Position numbers and translations under genes: made by a program. Of a stretch of DNA of 64,000 nt, positions 43,274 to 52,805 are shown one piece after another (the stretch's first letter is position 1; each line of letters begins with the position of its first letter). The notes below the pieces were generated by a model. It saw only the letters and a program-made list of their open reading frames with translations. It was not told where the DNA came from and made no database searches. Source of the stretch: Antrihabitans spumae (GTDB lineage: Bacteria; Actinomycetota; Actinomycetes; Mycobacteriales; Mycobacteriaceae); NCBI RefSeq assembly GCF_043944905.1, contig NZ_JBIMSN010000052.1:62001-126000 (forward strand). The letters are read 5' to 3'.

Positions 43274-43939
43274 TCAGGCGGGCGTCCAGTCGATGACCGC
43301 TCTGATGTGAGCCTCGCCCGCACTGTCGGCGACGAACAGCAGTTCGTCGCCGGGTTCCAGCACGTCGTCGGGCGTTGGAAGAATGATCTCGGTACCACGG
43401 AGCACGGTAACCAACGCGGTGTTCTCGGGTAGTACCAACTCTCGCACCTGCAGCCCGACGATCGGACTGTCAACGGGCAAGGTCAATTTGGCGAGATTCG
43501 CCTTCGCCTTGCCGAGTCCGCGCAACCTGATGAGATGCCCGACATCGATGGCACCCTCCACTCCGGCGACCATCGCGACCGGCGTCGAGACCGCTACGTC
43601 GACGCCCCACGCCTCGGTGAACAGCCATTGGTTGTCGGCCTCGTTGACTCGGGCTACGACCCTGTTCACCCCGAACTCGGTCTTCGCAAGCAGAGCCGCG
43701 GCGAGGTTCACCTTGTCATCACCGGTCGCTGCGATCATCACATCGCACAGTTCCATCCCGCACTCTTCGAGTGACGCGAGCTCGCATGCGTCGGCGAGCA
43801 GCCAATCGGCAGCGGGAACGGTGTGTGGCTCGTAGCGGCGAGGTGCGATCTCGATGAGCAGGACCTTGTGGCCCGCGTCGAGCAGTTCCTGCGCGACGGA
43901 CCGACCGACCGCGCCGGCCCCCGCAATCCCGATGCGCAT
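43274..43939 (-). CDS. TrkA-type potassium-uptake/NAD-binding protein (RCK)
   Basis: 221 residues. The RCK-N Rossmann motif GAGAVGRSVAQELLDAGH lies at residues 6-23, and a TrkA-C-like domain (DSPIVGLQVRELVLPENT, LEPGDELLFVAD) follows. I selected the second of two adjacent ATGs because AGGAGG lies six bases upstream. Such proteins gate Trk/Ktr potassium channels by nucleotide binding. No membrane subunit is next to it, but a CPA1 antiporter with its own RCK-C-like tail is divergent, suggesting joint ion control. Confidence 0.88.
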   Translation of the reverse strand: MRIGIAGAGAVGRSVAQELLDAGHKVLLIEIAPRRYEPHTVPAADWLLADACELASLEECGMELCDVMIAATGDDKVNLAAALLAKTEFGVNRVVARVNEADNQWLFTEAWGVDVAVSTPVAMVAGVEGAIDVGHLIRLRGLGKAKANLAKLTLPVDSPIVGLQVRELVLPENTALVTVLRGTEIILPTPDDVLEPGDELLFVADSAGEAHIRAVIDWTPA

Positions 43940-43955
43940 CATCGGCCTCCTCGCC

Positions 43956-43971
43956 GCACCGTCGACGGTGC
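43956..43971. promoter_or_regulatory. Perfect 16-base palindrome in the trkA/antiporter divergent promoter
   Basis: GCACCGTCGACGGTGC reads the same on both strands. It lies 17 bases upstream of the TrkA ATG in the 151-base gap before the antiporter. It is a candidate operator. At this GC content one chance palindrome of this size in the window is possible but unlikely. Confidence 0.4.
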
Positions 43972-44090
43972 ACAGACACATCATGGCCCATCCGCTCGAG
44001 CCGACTAGCTCGGCTGCGTGGTCACCGTTGGCGTTCCTACTGATTTACTTGGCGGAGCCACATCTCTTCGATGGCTCGAACGGGGTCGAA

Positions 44091-45587
44091 ATGACGTTGC
44101 AGCAGCTCTACCTCGCGTTGCTCGCCGGTGGATTGGTGCTGCTCGCGAGCATCGTCGCCACTCGGCTGGCGACTCGAGTCGGGTTGCCGAGTCTGCTGCT
44201 TTTCCTGGCGGTCGGCGTTGCCCTCGGAGAAGATGGCATCGGCATGCAGTTCGACGACGTCCAGCTTGCCAGGGATCTCGGAACCATCGCGTTGGCCGTC
44301 ATCCTTGTCGAAGGTGGACTTACGACGCGGTTCGGCGACATCCGCAACGTGCTTGGGCCCGCCGGAGTGCTGGCAACTGTCGGGGTGGGGGTCAGTACTC
44401 TCGTCGCCGCCGCGGGCGCGCACCTACTGCTCGGAATCGACTGGCAGCTTGCGCTGCTGCTCGGCGCGATCGTATCCTCGACAGACGCTGCCGCCGTGTT
44501 CTCGGTTCTCCGCGTGCTGCCGCTGCCGAGGCGAGTCGCAGGACTGCTCGAAGCGGAGTCGGGTTTCAACGATGCCCCCGCGGTCATACTCGTCTTGATA
44601 TTCAGTGCAACGCCGATGGCCGTCTCGCCGCCGAGTGCGCTCGCCGAGTTGATCTACGATTTGGCAGTCGGTGCCGCAATTGGTTTGGTAGGCGGGTATA
44701 TCGGTGCAATTGCACTGCGCCGCATTGCCTTACCGGCGTCCGGTCTCTATCCACTCGCAACCTTCGGGCTCGGCATGGTGTCCTTCGCCGCTGCGGGCAG
44801 CATCGATGCCAGCGGGTTTCTCGCCGCTTATCTCGCTGCGGTAGTCCTCGCGAACTCCGGGCTGCCGCATCGTGCTGCGAACCGCTCGTTCGCGGAAGGT
44901 CTTGGCTGGCTCGCCCAGATCGGCTTGTTCGTCCTACTCGGATTGCTGGTTTCGCCGAGCGAACTGATCGACGAGCTTGTGCCTGCCATCGTCGTCGGAA
45001 TCATCCTGCTGCTCGTCGGCCGACCGCTGTCCGTTGTGATCTCGCTGGCCGGATTCCGGGTGCCGTGGCAGGAGCAGGTCTTTCTGTCATGGGCTGGGCT
45101 GCGTGGAGCGGTCCCGATCGTCCTCGCCACGTACCCGATCGTGGAAGGTGTACCGGACGCTGGCCGCCTGCTCAACATCGTCTTCATTCTCGTCGTGGTC
45201 TTCACCCTGATCCAGGGCCCGAGCCTGCGGCCCGTCGCTCACCGAATGGGCCTGATCCGTCGCGACTCCACACGCGAGATCCAGGTCGAATCAGCGCCAC
45301 TGGACGTGTTGGAAGCCGAACTGTTGACGATGACAGTTCTGCCCAAGTCACGCCTGCACGATGTCTCGGTTCTCGAACTGCGGCTGCCAGACCCGAGCGT
45401 CATCACCCTGATCATTCGCGAGGGTCACACGTTCGTCCCACAGCCGGACACTCGCATCGAGGTCGGTGACGAGCTGCTGATCGTCACCACGAGCAAGACT
45501 CGGGAAGTGGCGGAACGTCGACTCCGCGCGGTGAGCCGACGTGGCAAATTGGCGCACTGGTTCGACGAATACGGGGAACGAGACTGA
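44091..45587 (+). CDS. CPA1-type sodium or potassium/proton antiporter with RCK-C tail (CvrA/NhaP2-like)
   Basis: 498 residues from ATG 44091. About 12 hydrophobic segments form the Na+/H+ exchanger domain (residues 1-395), with characteristic text such as SSTDAAAVFSVLR and GLRGAVPIVLATYP. Residues ~410-490 form a TrkA-C-like regulatory domain (PSVITLIIREGHTFVPQ, VGDELLIVTT). This layout matches NhaP2/CvrA antiporters. An upstream ATG at 43983 is possible but would extend the protein into the promoter with the palindrome, so I prefer the shorter form. Confidence 0.88.
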   Translation: MTLQQLYLALLAGGLVLLASIVATRLATRVGLPSLLLFLAVGVALGEDGIGMQFDDVQLARDLGTIALAVILVEGGLTTRFGDIRNVLGPAGVLATVGVGVSTLVAAAGAHLLLGIDWQLALLLGAIVSSTDAAAVFSVLRVLPLPRRVAGLLEAESGFNDAPAVILVLIFSATPMAVSPPSALAELIYDLAVGAAIGLVGGYIGAIALRRIALPASGLYPLATFGLGMVSFAAAGSIDASGFLAAYLAAVVLANSGLPHRAANRSFAEGLGWLAQIGLFVLLGLLVSPSELIDELVPAIVVGIILLLVGRPLSVVISLAGFRVPWQEQVFLSWAGLRGAVPIVLATYPIVEGVPDAGRLLNIVFILVVVFTLIQGPSLRPVAHRMGLIRRDSTREIQVESAPLDVLEAELLTMTVLPKSRLHDVSVLELRLPDPSVITLIIREGHTFVPQPDTRIEVGDELLIVTTSKTREVAERRLRAVSRRGKLAHWFDEYGERD

Positions 45588-45714
45588 GCTTCGCCTGAGG
45601 CCGCGCTGACCGACTTGGGCGGACTTGTCCCCTGAAACGAGAGCCCTCGGATACCCTCGATGCAGGGGGTCCCACCCTGGTCGGGGCCGAGGACTTGGAG
45701 CACGAATCGGTGAT

Positions 45715-47500
45715 GTGAACGGAATCGGTGGCTGGCTGCGCCTACGCGGCACCCGCGCCCCCGGCGTCGTAAGCCCGGCGGTCATGGCACGCACAACAGG
45801 TGCGTTCTTCACCTTCGGCGGCGTGTTCGGCTTGGCTCAGACAGCTGTCATGCCCGTCGACATGCGAGGCAGCCGACTTGTCTGCGGCCTGCTCGCCGCC
45901 GCGTGTCTGTTTATGGGAATCGTGATCCTGGCGCTCGGTGATCGTATCCCCGTCAGACAACAGCAATGGTTGCTCTTCTCGCCGACGCCGTTTGTCGCCG
46001 CTGGGGTCTGGGAGTCGACGAGCAACATTGCGGCGATCGGCGTCGCGGGCTTCTTCGTGACCGTCACGTGCACCGGGGCTTTCTTTCTGTCGTGGCCGGC
46101 CGCGTCGGCGAATACGGTGATCGGTGTCGTGTGTTGTATGACGACGCTGGGCCTTCGGCCCGGATTGCAATGGTGGGCTGGTCTGGTGACCTCAGGGGTG
46201 GTCATCGCCGTGTTTTTCGTTGTCGGCGTGCTGATGCGTGTGGCGTCGGAAGCCGACGTCGATCCACTGACCGGGCTATTGAACAGGCGCGGGTTCGCCC
46301 GACAGTTGGAACTCGAAATCGCCCGCGCGACGAAGAGTCGAACCGCTCTCGCTCTGATACTCGTCGATCTCGATCGGTTCAAGGACATCAACGACGAAAG
46401 TGGTCATGCCGCCGGCGACGTCGCCCTGCAGGAAGTGGCCGATACGTGGCGAAAGATGTTGGGCACCAACGCAATACTTGCCCGAATCGGAGGCGACGAA
46501 TTCACGTTGCTGCTTCCCGGATGCTGCGAACGCGATGCGGTACGCGTCGCCGAAAGCATGCGTAACGCGATATCGGTGGGATGTTCGGCCGGCATCACAG
46601 CCTGGCATCTCGGCGAGTCCGCATCGTTTATGGTCAGCCGAGCAGACGTCGGCCTGTATCGCGCGAAGGAGGCCGGACGCAATCGATCCGTCGTCGAGAC
46701 GTCACACCAACCCTTGCTTGCAGCAGAATTGGTCGAAGCCATCGAAAACGACAGACTGAACGTCGCCTTCCAGCCGATCGTCGCCGTCGACGCCGGTGCT
46801 TCCGTCATAGGTTTCGAAGCCTTGCTGCGTTGGTGCTCCGCGACCCAAAAAGGCGTAACCCCAGCGGAAATCATTCGAGTTGCCGAAGAATACGAACTTA
46901 TCTCGAGCCTGGGTCGGCAGGTACTCGCAACTGCCTGCAGGCAGGCTGTGGTGTTGCAGCGCATGTGCACCGATCGTGCATTGATGTTGAGCGTCAACGT
47001 ATCCGGCCTCGAACTGATTCGCGCCGACTATGTGCGAAGCGTGAACGAGGTGCTGCAGAAAACCGGATGGCCGAGTGCACAATTGGTGCTGGGAGGTAAC
47101 CGAGAGCGTCCTCGATCTCGATGCCAGAACTACCTACGCGAACTTGACGGAGCTACGCGCGCAGGGCGTCCGAATCGCAATAGACGATTTCGGCACAGGC
47201 TATTCGTCGCTGAGCAGACTCGCGTCGCTGCCGACCGACATACTCAAGTTGGATGCCTCGTTTGTCGCTGCAGTCCAAGCAGATTCGCCGCCGCCGCCGC
47301 TGCTGAGCGTGATCGCGAAGCTGAGCGAGAAGCTCGGCCTGCCGGTCATCATCGAAGGTGTCGAGAACGACGAGCAGGCAGCCGTCCTGGAGCCGCTGGG
47401 ATTCACTCTGGCACAAGGCTTCTACTACGGACGTCCGCAGGAAATGGACATCCTCGTCGCGAGCGCGGATGCTGCTCGGCACGCGGACACTCGTCGGTGA
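45715..47500 (+). pseudogene. Membrane GGDEF-EAL protein, frameshifted inside the EAL domain
   Basis: Six hydrophobic segments (residues ~20-180) precede a GGDEF domain with intact IGGDEF and DPLTGLLNRRG, and an EAL domain beginning with FEALLRW. Near 47091 the frame changes. The first frame ends as an Arg-rich tail (to 47733), while the alternate frame gives EVTESVLDLD, DDFGTGYSSLSRL and the EAL end at 47500. Deleting one G from the GGG at about 47091-47093 makes a continuous EAL domain. The GTG start at 45715 is a best guess. An ATG at 45784 is also possible. It is the second damaged cyclic-di-GMP gene in the window. Confidence 0.8.
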
Positions 47501-47514
47501 ATCAGCGCTCCGGC

Positions 47515-47931
47515 TTACGCTTTGGGGGAGAAGAGTTCGAGAGCGATGTTGTCCGGATCGCGGAACTCCAGAATGTATCCCGCACCGATATCCTTGACGC
47601 CGTCATGCTCGATTCCCTCGTCGTCGAGCAACTTCGCGGCATCGTCGAGTGCGGCCTTGTCCGCGACGGCGAAGCTGAGGTGGTCGAGCCCGGTACGGTC
47701 CTCGTCGAACCCGTCCTTGGACACCGGACGTAATCCGAGCAACGAATCACCCAGCTTGTAGATCACGCCGCCGAACAGGAAAGACAGCTGCTCGCGAGTG
47801 GCGTCGTCCGCATCGGCCGGTAGCTCGAACGCGACCGGCAGCGCGAAGATGTCGTCGTAGAACGCTCGGGACTTTTCGATATCCGTCACGGTCAGTCGGA
47901 CGTGGGCAAATGCATTCGTTGCAATAGGCAT
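47515..47931 (-). CDS. VOC-superfamily (glyoxalase/dioxygenase-like) protein
   Basis: 138 residues covering two beta-alpha-beta-beta-beta units: AHVRLTVTDIEKSRAFYDDIFALP at the start and GLDHLSFAVADKAALDDAAKLL in the second half. The final YILEFRDPDNIALELFSP is typical of the superfamily, with a metal-ligand Glu near the end. The ATG at 47931 starts a single gene. It converges with the GGDEF-EAL gene. The substrate is unknown. Members include lyases, isomerases, dioxygenases and resistance proteins. Confidence 0.85.
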   Translation of the reverse strand: MPIATNAFAHVRLTVTDIEKSRAFYDDIFALPVAFELPADADDATREQLSFLFGGVIYKLGDSLLGLRPVSKDGFDEDRTGLDHLSFAVADKAALDDAAKLLDDEGIEHDGVKDIGAGYILEFRDPDNIALELFSPKA

Positions 47932-47950
47932 ATTTCCGACCGTACGCCTC

Positions 47951-48022
47951 GGGGCGCTCCGCCCCTCGTGAGCACTTTCGGAGGTCGGGCCCGCCGAAAG
48001 GACGCACGAGCGGCGCAGCCGC
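47951..48022. repeat. Dispersed hairpin repeat / terminator, copy 2
   Basis: Three hairpins in a row: GGGGCGCTCCGCCCC (47951-47965), a large one with CTCGTG/CACGAG outer and CTTTCGG/CCGAAAG inner arms (47965-48010), and GCGGCGCAGCCGC (48010-48022). The large hairpin shares both arm sequences with the repeat at 18946-18991. It lies between the BVMO stop (48023) and the VOC gene. Confidence 0.7.
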
Positions 48023-49528
48023 CTACCCGAAGCTGTAATCCGACATCTTGAATCGCCTACTACGAATTGCCGATTCGATGGTTGTAGTCGGGCGCAGGGG
48101 TACGTCGCCGTTCTTGTCGAAGTAGTAGCTGTTCGCGTTGGCGCAGCTGTCCTGCCAGAAGATTTGGTTGCCGCGCCGTCGGAGCATCTCTGCGAAGAAG
48201 CGATCGTTCGCGGCCTGAGTCACTTCGACATAGGCCGCGCGCTCCTTTCTGGCGTGCTCGAGAACCCGGATGATGTGTGCAGTCTGGGCCTCGATGAGCG
48301 CGAAGTAGGAGGAGCCGTTGTAGCCGTAGGGCCCGAAGATGGTGAAGTAGTTGGGAAATCCGGGTACGGAGATGCCTTCGTAGGCTTGGAGCCGATGCTC
48401 GTTCCATCAGTCGGTGAGGTCGAGTCCGTCGACGCCACGCAAGGTGTAGGTCGGCATGTTGTCCGGATCCATCACCTTGAAGCCTGTCGCAAGGATCAGG
48501 ACATCGATTTCCCTTGCGCAGCCTTCGGCGCTATGGACCGCGTCGGCGCTGATGTGTGTGATCGGACTCGTTTCGAGTACTACATTGTCGCGGTTGAACG
48601 TGGACAGGTAGCTGTTGTGAAAGCTTGGCCGCTTGCAGCCGAGACCGTAACGAGGAGTGAGCTTTTCGCGGGTCTCCGGATCGGTGACCTGCGATCTGAC
48701 GTAGGCACGTGCGGCCTTCTCGGCGGCGGGACGAAAATGCAGGATCCCTTCGTAGTGTGCGGCGACGGGGAACGTGATTTCGACGAATGCCTGACTCGCG
48801 AGTCGGGCAACGGTCTGGCTGCCAGGAATGCGGCCAAGTGCCCACTGCATCGGCCGCGACAGTGCGATGTCCGGTTTGGGCATGCACCAGATCGGCGTCC
48901 GCTGATACACGGTCAGCTGATCGACCTCGGGCGCGATCGCGGGAATGATCTGGACTGCGGACGCGCCGGTGCCGATAACGGCGACCCGCTTGCCGCGAAG
49001 ATCCAGGGAGTGGTCCCAGCGCGCCGTATGCATCGTGTGGCCGGCGAAATCGTCGACGCCTCGGATGTCCGGTGTGTTGGGACGCGTCAGCACGCCGGAG
49101 GCGTTGACGAGGTGGCGTGCAGTCAGTTCGTCGCCGGTCGAGGTGACCAACGGCCAGAGACCGCCGTGGCCGTCCCAGTCGGCGGTCACAACGGTCGTCT
49201 CGAATCTGAAGAACTGTGCCAAACCGTACTTGGCGACGCACTGCTCCGCGTACTGCTTGAGTTCTCTACCCGGTGCGTACGAGCGTGACCAGTCCTTGCG
49301 CTTCTCGAACGAGAACTGGTAGCTGAAGGACGGGATATCAACCGCCACACCGGGGTAGGTGTTCCAATGCCACGTACCGCCGGGCGCGTCCGCGTCGTCG
49401 ATGATCAGGAAGTCCTCGAAACCGGCTTGGCGTAGCTTGATTGCGAAGCCGATACCGGAGAAGCCTCCGCCGATGATCACGACCTCGTGATGGGCAGACC
49501 TGTCTGTGTTCGGCGAAGCGGCCGTCAT
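48023..49528 (-). pseudogene. Baeyer-Villiger-type flavin monooxygenase with an in-frame TGA (cassette 3)
   Basis: Starting at ATG 49528 (ATGA overlap with the hydrolase gene), the protein has GGGFSGIGF, VGGTWHWNTYPGVAVD-type text, an intact fingerprint FAGHTMHTARWD, and GTGASAVQ. A TGA at 48407-48409 stops it after about 373 residues. The same frame continues (WNEHRLQAYEGISVPGFPN...) to 48023, giving the expected 501 residues. The BVMO at 39731 has Arg at this position (DLTDRW), so a CGA to TGA transition is the likely cause. The truncated product would lack the last quarter. A genuine nonsense mutation or base-call error cannot be told apart here. Confidence 0.85.
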
Positions 49529-50445
49529 GGCGTTGTCCCCTTGTTGTCGGTTGCTTGGGTCGAGTCGGTGGTAGGACCCGTGCACTTCCTGATCAGATCG
49601 GCGACGACGTTCGGGTTGTCGTACTGAGGGCAGTGACCCGAGCCGGCGATCGATCGGAGGCGGACGTCGGGATGTAGTTGTTGCAGCCGTGCCCCAGCCC
49701 GGGGGGAGCAAATCCAATCCTTGTCACCCCAGGCCAGCGTCACCGGCATCTGGAACTCGGCGTTGTCGAGAGCATGTGGATCGGCGAGTTCTGCAAGCGT
49801 CTGACCACCGAGTACCAGTTGTCTTCGCAGATCTCCCGGTCCCCAATGCGAGGCGTACCGAGACTTTGCTCTGGCGGACAAGTGACCTGACGCGACAGCG
49901 CGAGCGAAGAGGTTGCCCATGATGGCAGGACCGGCGACCGTACCGTGCACCAGCGCCGGCGACGGTAGCGTAAGAACACGATCCAAGAGGGGACGCGTTC
50001 GAGTCAACGCCGTCATCCACCACGGGACGATGAGTCCCGCGGGACCGATGGCGAGCACCGACACGATCGGTAGATCGGTTCTTCGAGCCGCACGCAGCGC
50101 CGCCAAGCCCCCGATCGAGTTGCCGACGAGGACTACTCCCTGCCCTGTGTCGTATTCGCGGGCAGCAGCCTCGACGAATTCGTCCAAGGCCGCGAGGACC
50201 GAACTCGACCTCGGGCGACCGGCACGGCCGAAGTGCGGCAGGTCGACTGCAACCCCATGGTGGCCTGACTTCGCCAACTCACCCAGCACGTCTCGCCAAC
50301 CGTCGGCGGAATCGGAAAAACCATGCAGGAGCAGCACAGTCGGACCCGATCCCGGACCTTCCAGGACGCGGGTCTGCACACCGCCAACCGAAGCTACTTT
50401 TGCTGTGAGGGTGTCTTTCCTCTTGTGCGGGCTGGTAATGGTCAT
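49525..50445 (-). CDS. Alpha/beta hydrolase (cassette 3)
   Basis: 306 residues. LLLHGFSDSADGW (oxyanion), GNSIGG (nucleophile Ser), WGDKDWICSP (Asp) and GSGHCPQYD (His) give a complete triad. It overlaps both neighbours by ATGA. It probably cleaves the ester made by the cassette's BVMO. The C-terminal 15 residues are Thr-rich and variable. Confidence 0.9.
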   Translation of the reverse strand: MTITSPHKRKDTLTAKVASVGGVQTRVLEGPGSGPTVLLLHGFSDSADGWRDVLGELAKSGHHGVAVDLPHFGRAGRPRSSSVLAALDEFVEAAAREYDTGQGVVLVGNSIGGLAALRAARRTDLPIVSVLAIGPAGLIVPWWMTALTRTRPLLDRVLTLPSPALVHGTVAGPAIMGNLFARAVASGHLSARAKSRYASHWGPGDLRRQLVLGGQTLAELADPHALDNAEFQMPVTLAWGDKDWICSPRAGARLQQLHPDVRLRSIAGSGHCPQYDNPNVVADLIRKCTGPTTDSTQATDNKGTTP

Positions 50446-51239
50446 GCCCGAGCCACCAACGAGTTGAGCTGGGGGAGCAATCGCATGGCGTGGTATCCGA
50501 GCTGTGTTTCGATTCCCACCGACACCAGCTCACGGTTGTACCGAACGGCCTGGGTGACTGCTTTCGCGACCGACTCGGGCCGGTGGCTGACGCGAAATGC
50601 TTTGGCCAGTAGCTCTTTTTCCTGCACCGCGCTCCCACGCAGTCGGGTGTTCTGCAGTATCGGTGTGTTGATCACGCCCGGACAGACTACGGATACCCCG
50701 ACGTCGAGGTTGGCCCAGTCGGCTCGAAGACAGCGCGACAACATGACCACCGCCGCCTTGGACGCGCAGTACCCGGCGAGGCGGCGGTTGGGCAGGTAGG
50801 CGGCGCCGGACGCGATATTCACGATGTGCCCGCGGCGACTGTCCGTCATGTCGCGTCCGAATGTCCGGCACCCGTGGACGACGCCGTCGATGTTGATCGA
50901 CCTCAGCCACACCCAGTCGTCGACCGTGGTGTCGAGGAAGGGGCCACCAACCCCGACGCCCGCATTGTTGACAAGGATGTCCACTTTGCCGACGTCGACC
51001 GAAATTTGTTGAGACAGTTCGGTTACTGCATCGGAATTGGCAACATCACACTGGTAGGAGGTCGCTTCCGCGCCACGTTGTCTGCAGGCCTCCGCGGTGG
51101 CTTTCGCCGTCGACTCGTCGATATCGGTCGCAACGACGACCGCACCGAGTCCGGCGTATCGATCGGCGATGGCAGCACCTATTCCACTGCCTGCGCCGGT
51201 GACGACGACCACCGCGCCCCGCGGGTCGATCCGGTTCAT
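50442..51239 (-). CDS. Short-chain dehydrogenase/reductase (cassette 3)
   Basis: 265 residues. TGAGSGIGAA at about 15-24, NNAG near 91, Ser in NIASGAAY, and YCASK (Y-x3-K). It overlaps the P450 stop upstream and the hydrolase start downstream. Its expected role is oxidation of the secondary alcohol produced by the P450 to the ketone substrate of the BVMO. Confidence 0.9.
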   Translation of the reverse strand: MNRIDPRGAVVVVTGAGSGIGAAIADRYAGLGAVVVATDIDESTAKATAEACRQRGAEATSYQCDVANSDAVTELSQQISVDVGKVDILVNNAGVGVGGPFLDTTVDDWVWLRSINIDGVVHGCRTFGRDMTDSRRGHIVNIASGAAYLPNRRLAGYCASKAAVVMLSRCLRADWANLDVGVSVVCPGVINTPILQNTRLRGSAVQEKELLAKAFRVSHRPESVAKAVTQAVRYNRELVSVGIETQLGYHAMRLLPQLNSLVARA

Positions 51240-52711
51240 GATGTGATCCCGCGTCGACGCACGATCATCTTCAACCCGTGCCGCGGTCGGAGCGTCAGCG
51301 TCGCCTCCGGGTCGACCGGATGGCCTGGCACAAGGTCGAAAACATAACGCTGGCTGAGTATTGCGATGATCAGTACCGATTCCATCGTCGCAAAGCTTTG
51401 GCCGATGCAGACCCGCCTGCCGCCACCGAAAGGTAGGTAGGCCGAGCGTGGACGGTCCTTACCCGCGCCCGGCAGGAACCGTGACGGATCGAACTCCTCG
51501 GGGTTCGGCCACCAGCGCGCGTCGTGGTGCACGAGGTGCGCGGGAATGATGACGGTGGTGCCCTTCTTGATGTGATGGGTGCCGATGACGTCGTCGCGAA
51601 CGGCAACGCGGGGAATGACCCAAGCAGGGGAGAAGTACCGCATCGCCTCCAGAAAAACTGCGGTTGTCCAGGGCAGTCGCGGTAGGTCGTCGGCAGTGGG
51701 TGCGCGGCCCTGAAGAACCGAGTCGACTTCGTCGAGCATCGTGTTTCGTGCGTCGGGATGCAGGGCGAGGAGATACCACATCCATGACAGGGCGTTCGCC
51801 GTCGTCTCGTGGCCGGCCAGCATCAGTGTGATCGCTTCGTCCCTAACCCTTTTCATCGGCAGCCCGCCTTGATCGTCGGCGGCGCCGAGGAGATGGTTGA
51901 GCAGGTCCGGCGTATCGATCGGGTGTGCTCGCCGTTCGTTGATGATCGTCCATACCGAACCGTCGATGAGCTTGACGATCTTCTGGATGTCGCGAAAGGG
52001 TGGTGGGAGCGGCAGTGGAGTGTAGGCAAGGCGGGATGTCGCGCGCCACACCACTTTCGGTGGCGCAGAGATCATAAATACGCGCAGGAGTTTCTCCCCG
52101 AAGCGGAGTCCTCCCGTGACCATCGGACCCATTCCCTTTGCGATCGGGCCGAATTGCTGACTGAACAAGGCATTTCCGACGACGTTGAGAGTGAGTTCGA
52201 CCATCTCGCGCACCATGTCGATTTCGACGCGACCGGACTTCTCGCCGAGTTCGTCCGACAGCGCGTCGATCGGCTCGATCATCAGATCGACGAGTCCGTT
52301 GAGATGACGCTTCGAGAACATCGGCGACAGCATCGTTCGGTAGCGCTGCCACGACTCTTCCTCGTCGGTGAACAGGCTCACCCCGAGCAGCGCGCGCAGT
52401 AGCTCGTACTCGTAGGACTTGTGATAGTTCAGGCGACCCGCGTGCAGGACGTGGTCGACGTACTCGGGGTGGGTGAGGGTCACGTAACTCCGTGTTCCGG
52501 TCCGGAAGCGGGAGATGTCGTGGTCTTTGATCTTGTCCAGCCAACCGCGTCGATAGCTCAGCCCGACCACTGCAGAGTCTTTCGTCATGCCTAGTCGGGC
52601 AAGGCGGTGTGCGGGCCGCATGGAGGGTCGGGTTGTCGTGGTTGTCGTCTGTGCGTCAGACCCGCGACGACTTCGCGGTGAATCCTGATCGACCTTCGAG
52701 GTGATGGTCAT
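51236..52711 (-). CDS. Cytochrome P450 (cassette 3)
   Basis: 491 residues from ATG 52711; an ATG three codons earlier is also possible. P450 landmarks are all present: I-helix AGHETTAN, K-helix EAMR (ExxR), and the haem-binding loop FGGGRRVCIG with the axial Cys. Length and sequence style resemble CYP102/CYP110-like fatty-acid-type P450s. It leads a four-gene overlapping operon, P450-SDR-hydrolase-BVMO, and is divergent from a TetR gene at 52806 that is the obvious candidate regulator. Electron donors are not encoded in the operon. Confidence 0.92.
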   Translation of the reverse strand: MTITSKVDQDSPRSRRGSDAQTTTTTTRPSMRPAHRLARLGMTKDSAVVGLSYRRGWLDKIKDHDISRFRTGTRSYVTLTHPEYVDHVLHAGRLNYHKSYEYELLRALLGVSLFTDEEESWQRYRTMLSPMFSKRHLNGLVDLMIEPIDALSDELGEKSGRVEIDMVREMVELTLNVVGNALFSQQFGPIAKGMGPMVTGGLRFGEKLLRVFMISAPPKVVWRATSRLAYTPLPLPPPFRDIQKIVKLIDGSVWTIINERRAHPIDTPDLLNHLLGAADDQGGLPMKRVRDEAITLMLAGHETTANALSWMWYLLALHPDARNTMLDEVDSVLQGRAPTADDLPRLPWTTAVFLEAMRYFSPAWVIPRVAVRDDVIGTHHIKKGTTVIIPAHLVHHDARWWPNPEEFDPSRFLPGAGKDRPRSAYLPFGGGRRVCIGQSFATMESVLIIAILSQRYVFDLVPGHPVDPEATLTLRPRHGLKMIVRRRGITS

Positions 52712-52805
52712 GTGATGCATCCTCTACTGAGTGATGGCAGCCGCCGTAACTGTAGGCGTATGCCGTCAGTTTGTGTCCAGCCAGGGATATTGTCAAGATG
52801 TAGGA

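Noticed and set aside
48407..48409. TGA as selenocysteine or programmed readthrough in the BVMO
   Set aside because: Homologues have Arg at this position, not Cys or Sec, and I see no selenocysteine-insertion hairpin. A nonsense change or base error is simpler.
52714..52721. GATGCATC palindrome between the P450 and TetR genes as an operator
   Set aside because: Eight bases is too short to separate from chance, and it lies next to the P450 start codon with no second half-site.
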